A stretch of 64,000 nucleotides of DNA from positions 62,001 through 126,000 of the forward strand of contig NZ_JSYG01000021.1 of assembly GCF_000784735.1 (NCBI RefSeq), read 5' to 3'. A program made the translations under genes and the position numbers. Position 1 is the stretch's first letter. Every line of letters starts with the position of its first letter. The stretch is from Dickeya undicola. GTDB lineage: Bacteria; Pseudomonadota; Gammaproteobacteria; Enterobacterales; Enterobacteriaceae. The notes under the pieces were generated by a model, which searched no databases, was not told the DNA's origin, and worked only from the letters and a program-made list of their open reading frames with translations. This document shows, piece by piece, positions 1 through 8,352 of this stretch.

Positions 1-841
1 ACCCCATCTCTTTGACATAGGGCACCAATTGGTCCGCCAGTTCGCGGTAGCTGAGCCAGAAATTATTGTCGGTGTGCCGCCGCCACGACCCCAGGTGCAC
101 TTCGTAAATAGAAATCGGCGACTGCAAATCATTGGCGCTCTGGCGCGCTTCATCCACCGGCAAGGCAGACGGCAGACGGCTGACCACCGACGCGGTATCC
201 GGGCGCATCTGAGACTCGAACGCATAAGGGTCGGATTTCACCAACACGTTGCCGTAACAGTCGATAATCTCGAATTTGTACAACTGGCCCGGCCCGACAC
301 CCGGCACAAACAGCTCCCACACGCCGTTTTCCCGCCGCAGACGCATCGGATGACGGCGGCCGTCCCAGAAGTTGAAATCCCCCACCACCGACACCCGCTG
401 GGCATTCGGTGCCCAGACCGCAAAACAGGTGCCATCGACGCCATCCAGCATAGCCGGATGCGCACCCAGCGTTTCAAACGGCCGCAAATGACGCCCTTCC
501 GCCAGCAGCCAGATATCCAGATCCTGTAACAGCGTGCCAAAACGATAAGGGTCATCGATAACATGCGTATCCTGCTGCCAGGTTACTGCCAGCCGATAGC
601 TGAACGGCTTTTTACGGCGAGGTATCACCGCTGAGAAAAAGCCGCGCACATCCAGACATTCCAATGCAGCCACTTTGCGCCCGCTGTGTGTATCCACCAC
701 GTGCACCTCGCTGGCGTCAGGAAGCAGTGCCCGAACTTCCAGCCCTGCTGATGTACTGTGCATACCCAGTACCGCAAAAGGATCGGCGTAATGACCGGAA
801 AAAAGGAGATTAATAATGTTCTGATCAGAAAAACCTGACAT
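1..841 (-). CDS. glgB: 1,4-alpha-glucan branching enzyme, N-terminal part (runs off the left edge)
   Basis: Branching enzyme puts alpha-1,6 branches into glycogen in the cytoplasm. About 280 codons are visible, open from an ATG at 841 (protein begins [20 protein letters not shown]) to the window edge. The visible part covers the N-terminal carbohydrate-binding and early-set domains, with the typical segments [26 protein letters not shown] (in part) and [12 protein letters not shown]. The catalytic TIM barrel lies outside the window. The frame has no stop or frameshift. In E. coli glgB lies just downstream of asd; here a kinase gene, a csp gene and nikR separate them. Family identity is firm; the 3' part is not visible. 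Confidence 0.93.
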   Translation of the reverse strand, partial: MSGFSDQNIINLLFSGHYADPFAVLGMHSTSAGLEVRALLPDASEVHVVDTHSGRKVAALECLDVRGFFSAVIPRRKKPFSYRLAVTWQQDTHVIDDPYRFGTLLQDLDIWLLAEGRHLRPFETLGAHPAMLDGVDGTCFAVWAPNAQRVSVVGDFNFWDGRRHPMRLRRENGVWELFVPGVGPGQLYKFEIIDCYGNVLVKSDPYAFESQMRPDTASVVSRLPSALPVDEARQSANDLQSPISIYEVHLGSWRRHTDNNFWLSYRELADQLVPYVKEMG

Positions 842-1218
842 GGCATCCATCCTCTGAATTAACCATCTGAATAAGTTAAACATGTTAAAGAAACAGATCA
901 TTTCTTAGGCATTCTTGCGGATAAGGAAATGCCCTGCGTCAATAACAGAAAAGGAACCAGCCTGACCCCATAAAAAAACCCACCTAAATAAAAAAAACTT
1001 CACGCTCTGTGCTGAGCCTGCGAAGTATTCTTCAGACAAACCTAAGATTCAGCTTAGTCAAGAAAAGAGAAAATATTTGAGATTATGGATAAATTTTTAC
1101 GCTGAAGACTTATAAGAAAAAATAATTAATCATAGTGTTAGCGTATGTTGATCCTGTTCGGAGATTGTTCGACCGCGACGGGTAAAATCGGAGACATCAA
1201 CAGGGAGGTGTACTGCTT
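842..1218. promoter_or_regulatory. Divergent intergenic region glgB / btsS-like kinase, with a terminator-like hairpin in the glgB leader
   Basis: This gap of about 377 bp holds no convincing gene. On the minus strand, in the direction of glgB, an imperfect stem (CTTCGC / GCGTGAAG, about 998-1025) is followed by a run of eight T (about 990-998), and a second T-run follows near 972-978. If glgB transcription starts upstream of about 1040, this would sit in its leader. The kinase gene on the plus strand has a good ribosome site, GGAGGT near 1204, nine bases before its ATG. I could not settle promoter hexamers for either gene. Confidence 0.4.
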
Positions 1219-2904
1219 ATGATAAGCCAGGTCGATTTGATTCTGTCATTGCTGCAACAAACATGTGTTTATCTGGTTATTGCCTATCTATTGAGCAAAA
1301 CCCCACTGTTTATTCCACTGACGCAGGTCACCATCCGCCTGCCGCATAAGCTGATCTGTTACCTGACCTTCTCGATGTTCTGCATCCTCGGCACCTATTT
1401 TGGCCTGCATATCGACGATTCAATCGCCAATACCCGAGCCATCGGCGCGCTACTGGGTGGTGTTCTGGGTGGGCCGTCGGTGGGCGTACTGGTCGGGTTG
1501 ACTGGCGGTTTGCATCGCTATTCCCTCGGCGGTATGACTGCGCTGGCTTGTATGGTTTCCACCGTCGCGGAAGGGCTGGCTGGCGGCCTGCTGCACCGCT
1601 ACCTGACCCGACGCCATCGCGTCGATCTGCTGTTCCAGCCGCTGGTCATCGCCGCCGCCACCCTGCTGGTGGAGGTGTTGCAAATGAGCATTATCCTGCT
1701 GTTGTCGCGGCCCTTTGGCGACGCACTGGCGCTGGTCAAAAGCATTGCGCTGCCGATGATTATCACCAACTGCGTTGGGGCCGCGATGTTCATGCGCATC
1801 CTGTTGGACCGGCGGGCGATGTTCGAGAAATACACGTCGGCGTTTTCCGCCCGCGCGTTGCAGATTGCCGCCCGCGCCGAAGGTGCGCTACGGGAAGGGT
1901 TTAACCCGAGAACCAGTATGCGGGTGGCGCGCATCCTGTATGAAGAGTTGGGCGTCGGCGCGGTCGCCATCACCGATCGGGAAAAATTACTGGCATTCGT
2001 CGGTATTGGCGACGATCACCACACGCCCGGTTCGCTGATCACCTCGCCGTTCACCCATCAGGCTATCGACCACAATCAGGTGGTGTACGCCGACGGCAAC
2101 GAAGCCCCCTTCAACTGTGCCATCTCGTCGCACTGCAAGCTTGGCTCCACGTTGGTGATTCCGCTACGCGGCGAAGAGCAGCGGGTGATCGGCACCATCA
2201 AGTTATATGAACCGAAAAACAAGCTGTTCTCCAGCATCAACCGAACACTGGGAGAAGGCATCGGTCACCTGCTGTCCGCTCAGATTTTTGCCGGACGCTT
2301 CGAGCAGCAGAAACGACTGCTGGCGCAATCTGAAATCAAGTTGCTGCACGCGCAGGTTAACCCACATTTTCTGTTCAACACTCTCAATACCCTGTCGGCG
2401 ATTATTCGCCGCAACCCGGATCAGGCACGTCAGCTGGTGCTATCGCTATCCACTTTCTTTCGCAAAAACCTCAAGCGTAGCAGCGACGAAGTGGCACTGA
2501 GCGATGAACTGGAGCATGTCGATGCCTACCTTGAAATCGAGAAGGCGCGCTTCGCTAACCTGCTGACGGTAGACATCACCATCCCGCCGTCGCTGAAAGC
2601 CGCCAGACTACCGGCGTTTTCCCTGCAACCCCTGGTGGAAAACGCCATCAAGCACGGCATTTCCCAAATGATGGACAACGGCCATCTGCGTATTGACGCA
2701 CGCACCCACGCCAACATGCTGGAACTGACGGTGGAAGATAACGCCGGGACTTATCACCCGCGCAATGGCGGCAACGGACTGGGGATGAATCTGGTAGACC
2801 GGCGCATCAAGGCACGTTACGGCCACCACTACGGCATCACCGTCATCAGCGAGCCGGACCGCTTTACCCGTGTGCGGGTGCGAGTGCCACTGCGAGTGGG
2901 ATAA
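1219..2904 (+). CDS. btsS: BtsS/YehU-like LytS-family sensor histidine kinase, without a linked response regulator
   Basis: The protein has 561 residues, the length of E. coli BtsS (YehU), a high-affinity pyruvate sensor. The first 200 residues are a 5TM-5TMR_LYT type membrane domain. A GAF-like segment follows (about 220-365). Next is the His_kinase segment with the LytS-type box QVNPHFLFNTLNTL around residue 385, and a C-terminal HATPase with NAIKHG and GNGLGMNLVDRRI. The GGAGGT at about 1204 supports the ATG at 1219. In E. coli btsS is followed at once by btsR, its LytTR response regulator. Here the next gene is a csp gene on the opposite strand, so the partner must lie elsewhere. The paralogue YpdA is an alternative, but the length and the C-terminal region favour BtsS. 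Confidence 0.8.
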   Translation: MISQVDLILSLLQQTCVYLVIAYLLSKTPLFIPLTQVTIRLPHKLICYLTFSMFCILGTYFGLHIDDSIANTRAIGALLGGVLGGPSVGVLVGLTGGLHRYSLGGMTALACMVSTVAEGLAGGLLHRYLTRRHRVDLLFQPLVIAAATLLVEVLQMSIILLLSRPFGDALALVKSIALPMIITNCVGAAMFMRILLDRRAMFEKYTSAFSARALQIAARAEGALREGFNPRTSMRVARILYEELGVGAVAITDREKLLAFVGIGDDHHTPGSLITSPFTHQAIDHNQVVYADGNEAPFNCAISSHCKLGSTLVIPLRGEEQRVIGTIKLYEPKNKLFSSINRTLGEGIGHLLSAQIFAGRFEQQKRLLAQSEIKLLHAQVNPHFLFNTLNTLSAIIRRNPDQARQLVLSLSTFFRKNLKRSSDEVALSDELEHVDAYLEIEKARFANLLTVDITIPPSLKAARLPAFSLQPLVENAIKHGISQMMDNGHLRIDARTHANMLELTVEDNAGTYHPRNGGNGLGMNLVDRRIKARYGHHYGITVISEPDRFTRVRVRVPLRVG

Positions 2905-2952
2905 ATCGCAACCGAAACCGATCATTATTTACTGCGTTTCAGTATGCCCATA

Positions 2953-2988
2953 AAATAAAAAACGGCTTCCCTTGTGGGGGAAGCCGTT
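2953..2988 (-). terminator. Rho-independent terminator of the csp gene
   Basis: A perfect 11-bp stem (AACGGCTTCCC at 2961-2971 with GGGAAGCCGTT at 2978-2988) is followed, on the minus strand, by TTTTTTATTTTA. It lies 84 bp beyond the csp stop codon and may also stop transcripts coming from the kinase gene on the plus strand. Confidence 0.85.
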
Positions 2989-3071
2989 CTCAGGCAAACC
3001 TGGGTATCACATCAACTTAACTGCTCCGGCTAACGCCATCCTCGCTATCGTAAGTGATGATTACCAGGGAA

Positions 3072-3284
3072 TTACAGCCCTACAACGTTTTCAGCAGAAG
3101 GACCTTTCGGGCCGTTGCCGATAACAAATTCAACTTTCTGGCCTTCGTACAGCGTTTTGAAGCTGTCACTCTGAATGGCAGAGAAATGAACAAATACATC
3201 TTTGCTGCCGTCAGCCGGAGTGATGAAACCAAAACCTTTAGTTTCGTTAAACCATTTTACTGAACCAGTCATTTTATTAGACAT
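3072..3284 (-). CDS. CspA-family cold-shock protein
   Basis: A 70-residue single cold-shock domain protein, the standard length of the CspA/CspB/CspG group. It binds single-stranded nucleic acid as an RNA chaperone. RNP1 (KGFGFI) and RNP2 (VFVHF) are intact, and the start [13 protein letters not shown] is typical of the family. I chose the ATG at 3284 because GAGGT lies a short distance upstream. The in-frame extension upstream to 3455 is leader RNA, as expected for the long 5' UTR of cspA-type genes. A cold box and promoter lie upstream. Which E. coli paralogue is closest cannot be decided by eye, so no symbol is given. Confidence 0.93.
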   Translation of the reverse strand: MSNKMTGSVKWFNETKGFGFITPADGSKDVFVHFSAIQSDSFKTLYEGQKVEFVIGNGPKGPSAENVVGL

Positions 3285-3441
3285 TATATTACCTCGTAAT
3301 CTTTTCCAGCCCGTTAGAGGGCGATATAGGTCTGCATTGCAGGAAATACTTATGAGCAAGAAAAAAAGAGATTCAGGGGAAGTGATATCGAGGATAACGC
3401 TTGGACTGAGGACTGCTTTAGTAAAATGCTTGGCATAAATA

Positions 3442-3460
3442 GGTCTGACTAACAAACCGT
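3442..3460 (-). promoter_or_regulatory. Cold box at the start of the csp leader
   Basis: The minus strand reads ACGGTTTGTTAGTCAGACC, which closely follows the E. coli cspA cold box region (ACGGTTTGACGTACAGACC). It sits about 160 bases before the csp ATG, where the start of a cspA-type leader is expected. The match is from memory of the E. coli sequence; the position and orientation fit. Confidence 0.75.
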
Positions 3461-3466
3461 GGCGCT

Positions 3467-3495
3467 ATTAACGCATTCCTCGGGAACGAATGCAA
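3467..3495 (-). promoter_or_regulatory. Predicted csp promoter
   Basis: On the minus strand TTGCAT (3490-3495) and GTTAAT (3467-3472) are separated by 17 bp and lie just upstream of the cold box. An AT-rich stretch upstream (about 3505-3545) could act as an UP element, as in E. coli cspA. The stretch between here and nikR (3496-3658) shows no gene. Confidence 0.65.
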
Positions 3496-3658
3496 GCGTT
3501 ATGTATTATCGCAAGATGTAAATATTTTATATTTATTATAATTCATGACGTTAATGAATTCCGCGCAGTGATTTTTTCACCACCACCGGTTTCAGAACCC
3601 ACGCTTAACGTACTGAATCATCTGCCAACACCATGCGATACCCTGACCCGATGACGGG

Positions 3659-4096
3659 TTACTCATGCTTTGCTGGTTCCATTCCACTGGCGGCACTATC
3701 CATCGGGATCAGGTTCAATCGGCCGTGACGTACCCCGGTTTGGGCGATGACCGATGCCGCAAACTGTTCCACGTGCTCGGTCGGCCCACGCAGAATCACG
3801 GTTTCCACGCACTCGTCGTGGCTCAAATGGGTATGCATGGTGGACACGGTAAGGTGATGATGCTCATGCTGCATACCGGCTAGCCGACTCGACAGTTGGC
3901 GTTCGTGATGGTCGTACACATAGCTCAGCACCGCCACGCATTCGGCGTTTTTATCCTGCGCCACCGTCATTTCGCCCAGCTCACGCCGCAACATGTCACG
4001 AAACGCTTCCGACCGATTGGCATAGCCTTTACGCAGCATCAACGCGTCCAGCGCCTCGGCCAGCGGGTCATCCAGGGAAATCGTCAGTCGTTGCAT
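3659..4096 (-). CDS. nikR: Nickel-responsive ribbon-helix-helix regulator NikR
   Basis: The predicted product has 145 residues; E. coli NikR has 133. An N-terminal ribbon-helix-helix (MQRLTISLDDPLAEALDAL, with NRSEAFRDMLR) binds DNA. The C-terminal ACT-like domain holds the nickel ligands, visible in MHTHLSHDEC, which aligns with His87, His89 and Cys95 of E. coli NikR, together with the upstream HEHHH segment. The start at 4096 is supported by GAGG seven bases upstream; the longer open frame to 4291 is unlikely to be translated. No nik transport operon is adjacent, so it probably acts on distant nickel uptake genes. The C-terminal tail is somewhat longer than in E. coli. Confidence 0.92.
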   Translation of the reverse strand: MQRLTISLDDPLAEALDALMLRKGYANRSEAFRDMLRRELGEMTVAQDKNAECVAVLSYVYDHHERQLSSRLAGMQHEHHHLTVSTMHTHLSHDECVETVILRGPTEHVEQFAASVIAQTGVRHGRLNLIPMDSAASGMEPAKHE

Positions 4097-4294
4097 GTTG
4101 GCCTCACAGAAAAGCGAAAGGAATCCACGGCGACGGTGCCGCACGGGTCGCCCCATTATGCCGCGCACCGCTGCGGGTATCGTGACGCAGCGCAATATGG
4201 CGCGTGAATCTACAAAACGCAAGGCGCGAAAGATTGGGGGAAAACAGAGAATAACGCGAGGCGTACCGTACTGGCACGCCTCGAATGGCAATGA

Positions 4295-5395
4295 TTACAG
4301 CAGGATGCGCAGCATACGGCGCAGCGGTTCGGCAGCACCCCACAACAGTTGGTCGCCGACGGTGAAGGCAGACAAGTACTGCGGGCCCATGTTCAGTTTG
4401 CGCAGGCGGCCTACCGGGGTGGACAACGTACCGGTTACGGCGGCTGGGGTCAGTTCACGCATGGTGATTTCGCGGTCGTTCGGCACCACTTTTACCCAAT
4501 CATTGTGGGTTGCCAGCATCTGCTCGATTTCCGGAATCGACACATCTTTCTTCAATTTCAGCGTGAAAGCCTGGCTATGGCAACGCAACGCGCCGATGCG
4601 CACACACAGACCGTCCACCGGAATCGTGCTGGCGGTGTTCAGAATCTTGTTGGTTTCCGCCTGGCCTTTCCACTCTTCGCGGCTCTGGCCGTTTTCCAGT
4701 TGTTTGTCGATCCACGGAATCAGGCTACCCGCCAGCGGCACGCCAAAGTTTTCCACATCCAGGCCGCCGCGCGACAGCGCCGTCACTTTGCGTTCGATAT
4801 CCAGAATGGCGGAAGCCGGGTCACTCAGCTCGCTGGCGACTTCGGCGTTCAACTGGCCCATCTGCACCAGCAGTTCACGCATATTGCGCGCGCCCGCGCC
4901 GGATGCCGCCTGGTACGTGGCGACAGACGCCCACTCCACCAGATCGTTGGCGAACAAGCCGCCCAGCGACATCAGCATCAGGCTGACGGTACAGTTGCCG
5001 CCAACGAAGGTTTTAATACCTTTATCCAGACCGGACTTGATCACGCCGTGGTTGACCGGATCCAGAATAATAATCGCGTCATCCTTCATTCGCAGAGACG
5101 ATGCTGCGTCGATCCAGTATCCTTGCCAGCCACTTTCACGCAGCTTTGGATAGATTTCGTTGGTATAATCGCCGCCCTGACAGGTGATGATGATATCCAG
5201 CGCACGCAGCGCGTCCAGATTGTAGGCATCCTGCAGGACACCCTGCTGGCCGCCCAGCGCCGGTGCCGCCTGGCCGTGCTGAGACGTAGAGAAGAATACC
5301 GGGCGGATTAAATCAAAGTCGCGTTCTTCCACCATGCGCTGCATGAGTACCGAACCGACCATTCCGCGCCAGCCAATAAAACCAACATTTTTCAT
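4295..5395 (-). CDS. asd: Aspartate-semialdehyde dehydrogenase
   Basis: Asd reduces beta-aspartyl phosphate to aspartate semialdehyde with NADPH, at the branch point to lysine, diaminopimelate, threonine and methionine. The 366 residues match the E. coli length of 367. The Rossmann start is [21 protein letters not shown], the active-site cysteine lies in GGNCTVSLM, and the catalytic histidine lies in [13 protein letters not shown] chose the ATG at 5395 because it starts the conserved N-terminus; the open frame extends further upstream but is not conserved. It is transcribed divergently from yhgN. Confidence 0.97.
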   Translation of the reverse strand: MKNVGFIGWRGMVGSVLMQRMVEERDFDLIRPVFFSTSQHGQAAPALGGQQGVLQDAYNLDALRALDIIITCQGGDYTNEIYPKLRESGWQGYWIDAASSLRMKDDAIIILDPVNHGVIKSGLDKGIKTFVGGNCTVSLMLMSLGGLFANDLVEWASVATYQAASGAGARNMRELLVQMGQLNAEVASELSDPASAILDIERKVTALSRGGLDVENFGVPLAGSLIPWIDKQLENGQSREEWKGQAETNKILNTASTIPVDGLCVRIGALRCHSQAFTLKLKKDVSIPEIEQMLATHNDWVKVVPNDREITMRELTPAAVTGTLSTPVGRLRKLNMGPQYLSAFTVGDQLLWGAAEPLRRMLRILL

Positions 5396-5454
5396 GGTAA
5401 ACCGTCCTGCCTGGGGGTGACAAAAAAGCAATCCGACTGCCGTTTCGGGCAGGG

Positions 5455-5482
5455 AGCATAAGTTTAAAGTGATGACTGTCAA
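5455..5482 (-). promoter_or_regulatory. Predicted asd promoter
   Basis: On the minus strand a perfect -35 TTGACA (5477-5482) and a -10 TATGCT (5455-5460) are separated by 16 bp, about 60 bases before the asd start codon. Confidence 0.65.
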
Positions 5483-5598
5483 CCTTACAAAATGTATCAG
5501 AAGTCGCAAGTGAATTTATTCGATGACTCAGGCGTTTTCAGCAACACGCCTAATGTGTCTGACAAAACGCTGGGGATGGAGAGGAGCCTACCGCCACC

Positions 5599-6192
5599 AT
5601 GACTGAAATGATCTCGGCAACCGTACTGTTGCTGTTAATTATGGATCCACTCGGCAATTTGCCGGTGTTTATGTCTGTACTGAAACACCTGGATCCCAAA
5701 CGGCGACGCGTGGTGCTGATTAGGGAAATGATCATCGCGCTGGGGGTAATGCTGGTATTCCTGTTCGCTGGTGAGAAGATTCTGGCGATATTGAACCTGC
5801 GCACGGAAACCGTCTCTATTTCCGGCGGTATCGTGCTGTTTTTGATCGCCATCCGCATGATTTTCCCGACACAAGAAGGCTTTACCAGCGGTCTGCCTGC
5901 CGGTGACGAGCCGTTTCTGGTGCCGCTGGCTATCCCGATGGTGGCTGGGCCGTCGATCCTGGCGGCATTGATGCTGCTCTCACACCAGTACCCGAATCAG
6001 ATGTCGCACCTGACGCTGGCGCTGTTCATCGCCTGGGGTATCACGGTTGTGGTGCTGCTGCTGTCGAACCTGTTTCTGCGCCTGTTGGGTGATAAAGGCG
6101 TCAACGCGCTGGAACGTTTGATGGGATTGGTGCTGGTCATGCTTTCCACCCAAATGTTTCTGGATGGCATTCGAGCCTATCTGAAACTGTAA
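5599..6192 (+). CDS. yhgN: MarC/UPF0056 family inner membrane protein YhgN
   Basis: The 197 residues equal the E. coli YhgN length. Six hydrophobic segments span the protein, with the conserved MDPLGNLPVF near the N-terminus and IPMVAGPSILAALMLL around residue 115. The role of the family is unclear; early claims for MarC in multiple resistance did not hold. GGAGAGGAG-like sequence at about 5578-5585 supports the start. It is divergent from asd, as in E. coli. Confidence 0.93.
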   Translation: MTEMISATVLLLLIMDPLGNLPVFMSVLKHLDPKRRRVVLIREMIIALGVMLVFLFAGEKILAILNLRTETVSISGGIVLFLIAIRMIFPTQEGFTSGLPAGDEPFLVPLAIPMVAGPSILAALMLLSHQYPNQMSHLTLALFIAWGITVVVLLLSNLFLRLLGDKGVNALERLMGLVLVMLSTQMFLDGIRAYLKL

Positions 6193-6201
6193 CCGCAGCG
6201 C

Positions 6202-6235
6202 CTCTCAGTCTCCCTGCCGAAGCGGAGACTGAGAG
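6202..6235. terminator. Inverted repeat between convergent yhgN and gntT
   Basis: A perfect 12-bp inverted repeat (CTCTCAGTCTCC / GGAGACTGAGAG) with a 10-base loop lies just after yhgN and before the gntT stop. No strong T-run follows, so termination efficiency is uncertain. Confidence 0.55.
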
Positions 6236-6261
6236 CAAACCGCGATAGCCAACCTACGTCA

Positions 6262-7578
6262 TCACACCACGTAACTCAGCAACAGAGTTCCAATCAAACC
6301 GCACACCGCGATGATGGTTTCCAGCGCCGACCACGACTTCAGCGTTTCCGGAATGCTCAGGTTGAAATACTCTTTGAACAACCAGAAACCGGGGTCGTTA
6401 ACGTGAGAGAAAATCACGCTGCCGGAACCAACCGCGATCACCATCAGCTCTGGGCTGACACCGCTGGTGGCGATAATCGGCGCGACAATCCCGCCCGCCG
6501 TCAGCGCAGCCACCGTAGCGGACCCCAGCGCCAGACGCAGCACAGCAGCGATAAGCCACCCCAGCAGCAACGGCGACACGCTGCTGCCGTGCATCATCCC
6601 GGCGATGTATTTATCCACGCCGCTGTCGACCAGCACCTGTTTAAACGCACCGCCGCCGCCGAGGATCAACAGCATCATGGCGATGATTTTAATCGAGTCG
6701 GTAATGGTGCCCATCACCTCATCCATGCTGCGGCCACGGTTCAGGCCGAAGGTGAAAATCGCGATCAGCACCGCAATCAGGGTCGCCATCACCGGGTCGC
6801 CGAAGAACTCGGCATATGACAACAACGCGTGCCCCTTCGGTAAGACCATTTCCGCCACGGCGCGCAGCGCCATCAGAATCACCGGCACCAGCGCAGTCAT
6901 CACACTGACGACAAAGCTCGGCATCTCCTGCTCGGTGAACTGCTTCGGGTTATACAGCCCTTCCGGAATCGGCTTGTCGATTTTCTTCAGGAAGCGGGCG
7001 TAAACCGGGCCAGCCAGAATCACCGTCGGGATCCCCAGCAACGTGCCGTACAGCAGCGTTTTACCCATGTCGGCGTGGAACAGCGAAGCAATGGCAGTCG
7101 GTCCCGGATGCGGCGGCAGGAAGCCGTGGGTGACGGACAACGCCGCTGCCATCGGAACACCGGCGTACAACAACGGAATACGCGCCGACGCCACGATGCT
7201 GAACACCAGCGGCAGCAACAGCACAAAACCCACTTCGTAGAACAACGCGAAACCGACGGTAAAGCCGGTCAACACAATCGCCCACTGAATATGCTTGCGA
7301 CCGAAGCGGTTAATCAGCGTGGTGGCAATACGCTGCGCGCCGCCGCAATCCGCCAGCAATTTCCCCAACATGGCACCAAAGCCCATGATCAAGGCCAGAC
7401 TGCCCAGCGTGCCGCCCACCCCGTTCTTGATGGACGTCATCACCTTCTGCACCGGCATTCCCTGCATGATGCCCACGGCCAGAGCAACCAGAATCAGTGC
7501 AATAAAGCCGTTCAGTTTAAAGCGGATCATCAGCACCAGCAGCAGTGCGACACCCACAGCGACAATAACGAGTGGCAT
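6262..7578 (-). CDS. gntT: High-affinity gluconate:H+ symporter GntT
   Basis: The 438 residues equal the length of E. coli GntT, and the sequence follows it closely from MPLVIVAVGVALLL to the C-terminus. It is a GntP-family transporter with about 12 membrane segments. Family marks include GVGGTLGSLALIMGFGAMLGK (in part), THGFLPPHPGPTAIA and FSHVNDPGFWLFKEYFNL. I chose the ATG at 7578; the longer frame to 7623 adds a non-conserved stretch. In E. coli the low-affinity gntU follows gntK, and gntT lies elsewhere; here gntT sits divergent to gntK under GntR and CRP sites. Confidence 0.93.
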   Translation of the reverse strand: MPLVIVAVGVALLLVLMIRFKLNGFIALILVALAVGIMQGMPVQKVMTSIKNGVGGTLGSLALIMGFGAMLGKLLADCGGAQRIATTLINRFGRKHIQWAIVLTGFTVGFALFYEVGFVLLLPLVFSIVASARIPLLYAGVPMAAALSVTHGFLPPHPGPTAIASLFHADMGKTLLYGTLLGIPTVILAGPVYARFLKKIDKPIPEGLYNPKQFTEQEMPSFVVSVMTALVPVILMALRAVAEMVLPKGHALLSYAEFFGDPVMATLIAVLIAIFTFGLNRGRSMDEVMGTITDSIKIIAMMLLILGGGGAFKQVLVDSGVDKYIAGMMHGSSVSPLLLGWLIAAVLRLALGSATVAALTAGGIVAPIIATSGVSPELMVIAVGSGSVIFSHVNDPGFWLFKEYFNLSIPETLKSWSALETIIAVCGLIGTLLLSYVV

Positions 7579-7695
7579 AACGATCTCCGGCAACCCCTGC
7601 CTGCACACATTGGGCAACGACAAGGGGGATTTTCTGGTATTTGCGAATTCTCCCGGTGTTTCGGGTCTGCCTTCGCTACAGTAGAGTCAGGCGTT

Positions 7696-7712
7696 CGGGT
7701 AACGCTTACCCG
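7696..7712. promoter_or_regulatory. 17-bp palindrome in the gntT/gntK control region
   Basis: CGGGTAA-CGC-TTACCCG is a perfect inverted repeat directly beside the CRP site. Its GGTAA/TTACC arms resemble GntR operator halves, so it could be a further weaker operator. This is inference only. Confidence 0.4.
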
Positions 7713-7728
7713 TGTGATATCCATCACA
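7713..7728. promoter_or_regulatory. CRP site between gntT and gntK
   Basis: TGTGATATCCATCACA matches the CRP core TGTGA-N6-TCACA without a mismatch. It lies about 135 bp from the gntT start and 97 bp from the gntK start. Catabolite control of gluconate genes is established in E. coli. Confidence 0.85.
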
Positions 7729-7735
7729 ACGCACG

Positions 7736-7765
7736 ATGTTACCGGTATCATGATACCGGTAACAT
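7736..7765. promoter_or_regulatory. Two overlapping GntR operators
   Basis: A perfect 30-bp palindrome made of ATGTTACCGGTATCAT (7736-7751) and ATGATACCGGTAACAT (7750-7765), which share two bases. Each matches the E. coli GntR operator form ATGTTA-N4-TAACAT with one changed half. It lies between divergent gntT and gntK and close to gntR, which fits repression released by gluconate. Confidence 0.85.
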
Positions 7766-7824
7766 GTTAAAGTCTGAAACCGGTACGAAGCATTTAATTT
7801 ACAGTTTGGGATAGAGATCAAATT

Positions 7825-8343
7825 ATGTCAGGACAAAGTATTATTCTGATGGGGGTTTCCGGTAGTGGGAAATCCAGCGTGGGTGCCCGGCTGGCACGGG
7901 AGATCAACGCCAAATTCATCGACGGCGACGATCTGCATCCCAGAGCCAACATCCAGAAAATGGCCAGTGGTCAGCCGCTCAACGACGACGACCGCGCCCC
8001 CTGGCTGGAGCGCCTGAACGACGCCGCCTACAGCCTGCTGCATAAAAATGAAACCGGCATTATCGTCTGCTCCGCGCTGAAAAAGCGCTACCGTGACCGG
8101 CTGCGCGAAGGCAACGACGGCATGGTGTTCCTGTACCTGAAAGGCAGTTTCGAGGTGATTCTGCAGCGTCATCAGGCACGCGCCGGGCACTTTATGCCGA
8201 CCGGATTGCTGCAAAGTCAGTTTGATGCGTTGGAAGAACCGGGTGAAACGGAAACCGATGTCATCACCGTCGATATCAACGGCCCGATGGATCAAGTGGT
8301 GGAGCGGTGCGCTGCGGCGTTACGCGCACACCCATCACGCTGA
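7825..8343 (+). CDS. gntK: Gluconokinase GntK
   Basis: A cytoplasmic kinase that phosphorylates gluconate to 6-phosphogluconate for the Entner-Doudoroff and pentose phosphate routes. The 172 residues fit the family (E. coli GntK 175). The P-loop is GVSGSGKSSVG at residues 10-20, followed by FIDGDDLHPRANIQKMASGQPLNDDDR and the CSALKKRYRDRLR and RAGHFMP segments. It is convergent with gntR, with a gap of only nine bases between stop codons. Confidence 0.95.
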   Translation: MSGQSIILMGVSGSGKSSVGARLAREINAKFIDGDDLHPRANIQKMASGQPLNDDDRAPWLERLNDAAYSLLHKNETGIIVCSALKKRYRDRLREGNDGMVFLYLKGSFEVILQRHQARAGHFMPTGLLQSQFDALEEPGETETDVITVDINGPMDQVVERCAAALRAHPSR

Positions 8344-8352
8344 AAGCGCAGT

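Noticed and set aside
4095-5153. 352-codon plus-strand frame opposite asd
   Set aside because: asd is intact with its catalytic residues; the antisense frame has no recognisable domain.
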